NCBI GenBank assembly: GCA_900550625.1
Contig: URSW01000119.1
Location: forward strand, 1-5,628
Origin: an uncultured Eubacteriales bacterium
GTDB taxonomy: Bacteria > Bacillota > Clostridia > Oscillospirales > CAG-272
DNA length: 5,628 nt
Direction of reading: 5' to 3'
Positions 4,965 through 5,628 of the stretch are shown here, piece by piece. Both the position numbers and the translations under genes were made by a program. Under the pieces are notes generated by a model. The model saw nothing but the letters and a program-made list of their open reading frames with translations, ran no database searches and was not told the origin of the DNA. Position 1 is the first letter of the stretch. Each line of letters opens with the position of its first letter.

Positions 4965-5628
4965 TCAGTTCTTTGCGAAGGAGTCGATCTCCTCGCCGCG
5001 CAGCAGCTTGCCCGTATCGGAGATCATCTTCTCCACACGGTCGATCAGGACGTAGAATTCGCCCTTTCCGTTTATCGTGACAAGGCAGCGCCTTGTGGAA
5101 TACGGATAGAACGCGATCGTCGTTTCCTTGCCCGACAGCGTCGTATAGGTGAACGAATACATCATATTAGAGCTGTCGGCTGCAAGCGCCGCGTTCTCCT
5201 CCGCCGAAAGTCCCGTATAATCGATCATTTCGACGCCGAGCATCGCCTTATAATACATACGGAAGTTTTTCACCATTTCCTCGGGTGCGAAATCCGTGCC
5301 GTCGTTCGAGGCGACCTCGAGAACGTCGTTTCCCTTCGCGTCCTCGGAATGCTTCAGCGCAAAGCGCAGGTCGTATTCGCCGCTCTTCACTCCGATTGAG
5401 GATATCTGCGTGATATAGTATCCGAACGGGTACGGCGATATCCACTTGAACAGATCGTAGGAGAGGAATTCCGCGGTATCGGCAGCGACCTTCACGACCG
5501 TGTCCGGAACGATGCTCGAGCTTGCGTAGTAATATCCGTCCTCCGTAAGTCCCGAGAAAAATATGACGTACGCCTTGCCGTCGTATTCAAACGCCACGGT
5601 GTACTCGGGATCGTCGAGACCGTATTCC
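4965..5628 (-). CDS. DUF4340-like protein, 3' part only
   Basis: The frame is open from the right edge to a TGA at 4965-4967, giving about 221 C-terminal residues. A GTG at 5597 is in frame, but codons upstream of it read EYGLDDPEYT, so it is an internal Val and the gene begins outside the window. The EYGLDDPEYTVAFEYDGKAY stretch followed by a YYYASS segment resembles the repeated unit of DUF4340 proteins (YGLDxP, then a beta strand with DGK, then a tyrosine-rich strand). These are often membrane-anchored proteins near ABC transporter genes in Firmicutes. The C-terminus has FYPYSTRRCLVTINGKGEFY and ends with RGEEIDSFAKN. No membrane helix is visible in this part; an N-terminal anchor would be off the edge. 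The function is unknown. The family assignment comes from remembered motif shape and is moderate. Confidence 0.65.
   Translation of the reverse strand, partial: EYGLDDPEYTVAFEYDGKAYVIFFSGLTEDGYYYASSSIVPDTVVKVAADTAEFLSYDLFKWISPYPFGYYITQISSIGVKSGEYDLRFALKHSEDAKGNDVLEVASNDGTDFAPEEMVKNFRMYYKAMLGVEMIDYTGLSAEENAALAADSSNMMYSFTYTTLSGKETTIAFYPYSTRRCLVTINGKGEFYVLIDRVEKMISDTGKLLRGEEIDSFAKN

Overview
The window reads as chromosomal DNA of a Firmicutes bacterium, most likely a moderately GC-rich gut-type clostridium. The evidence is the gene order hrcA-grpE-dnaK, a CIRCE operator in front of hrcA, strong GGAGG-type ribosome binding sites, and a DnaK lacking the roughly 24-residue ATPase-domain insert found in the E. 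coli protein. The exact genus cannot be read from this sequence. All recognised genes lie on the minus strand, so the text below follows transcription from high to low coordinates.

Region 1 (5628-4052) holds the 3' part of a gene for a probable DUF4340-like protein, cut by the window edge. After a 43-bp gap comes a complete gene for a DUF2156 (GNAT-fold, COG4866-like) protein. A compact hairpin flanked by an A-tract and a T-tract at 3946-3971 closes this unit and could work in both directions.

Region 2 (about 3945-3534) has no convincing gene. It is GC-rich and contains several nested inverted repeats that could fold into a rod of about 180 nt. Whether this is a real RNA, and on which strand, cannot be decided by eye.

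Region 3 (3533-1) is the class I heat-shock operon. An AT-rich segment with two short perfect palindromes leads into a promoter (TTGAAT, 17-bp spacer, TAATT-like -10 written TAAATT). A CIRCE operator with one mismatch follows, then hrcA with a GTG start, grpE coupled to hrcA by a TGATG overlap, and dnaK after an 80-nt gap carrying a hairpin. HrcA would repress the operon through CIRCE. DnaK and GrpE are chaperone and nucleotide exchange factor; dnaJ is expected beyond the left edge but is not seen.

The main anomaly is in dnaK. The reading frame breaks after Val456, in the substrate-binding domain, consistent with a net loss of 8 bp. The normal C-terminal sequence then continues intact in another frame to the window edge. 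This is either a recent mutation or an assembly artefact. I found no transposon, CRISPR array, tRNA or rRNA, and no clearly new biological system. The least explained part is the 3534-3945 noncoding interval.
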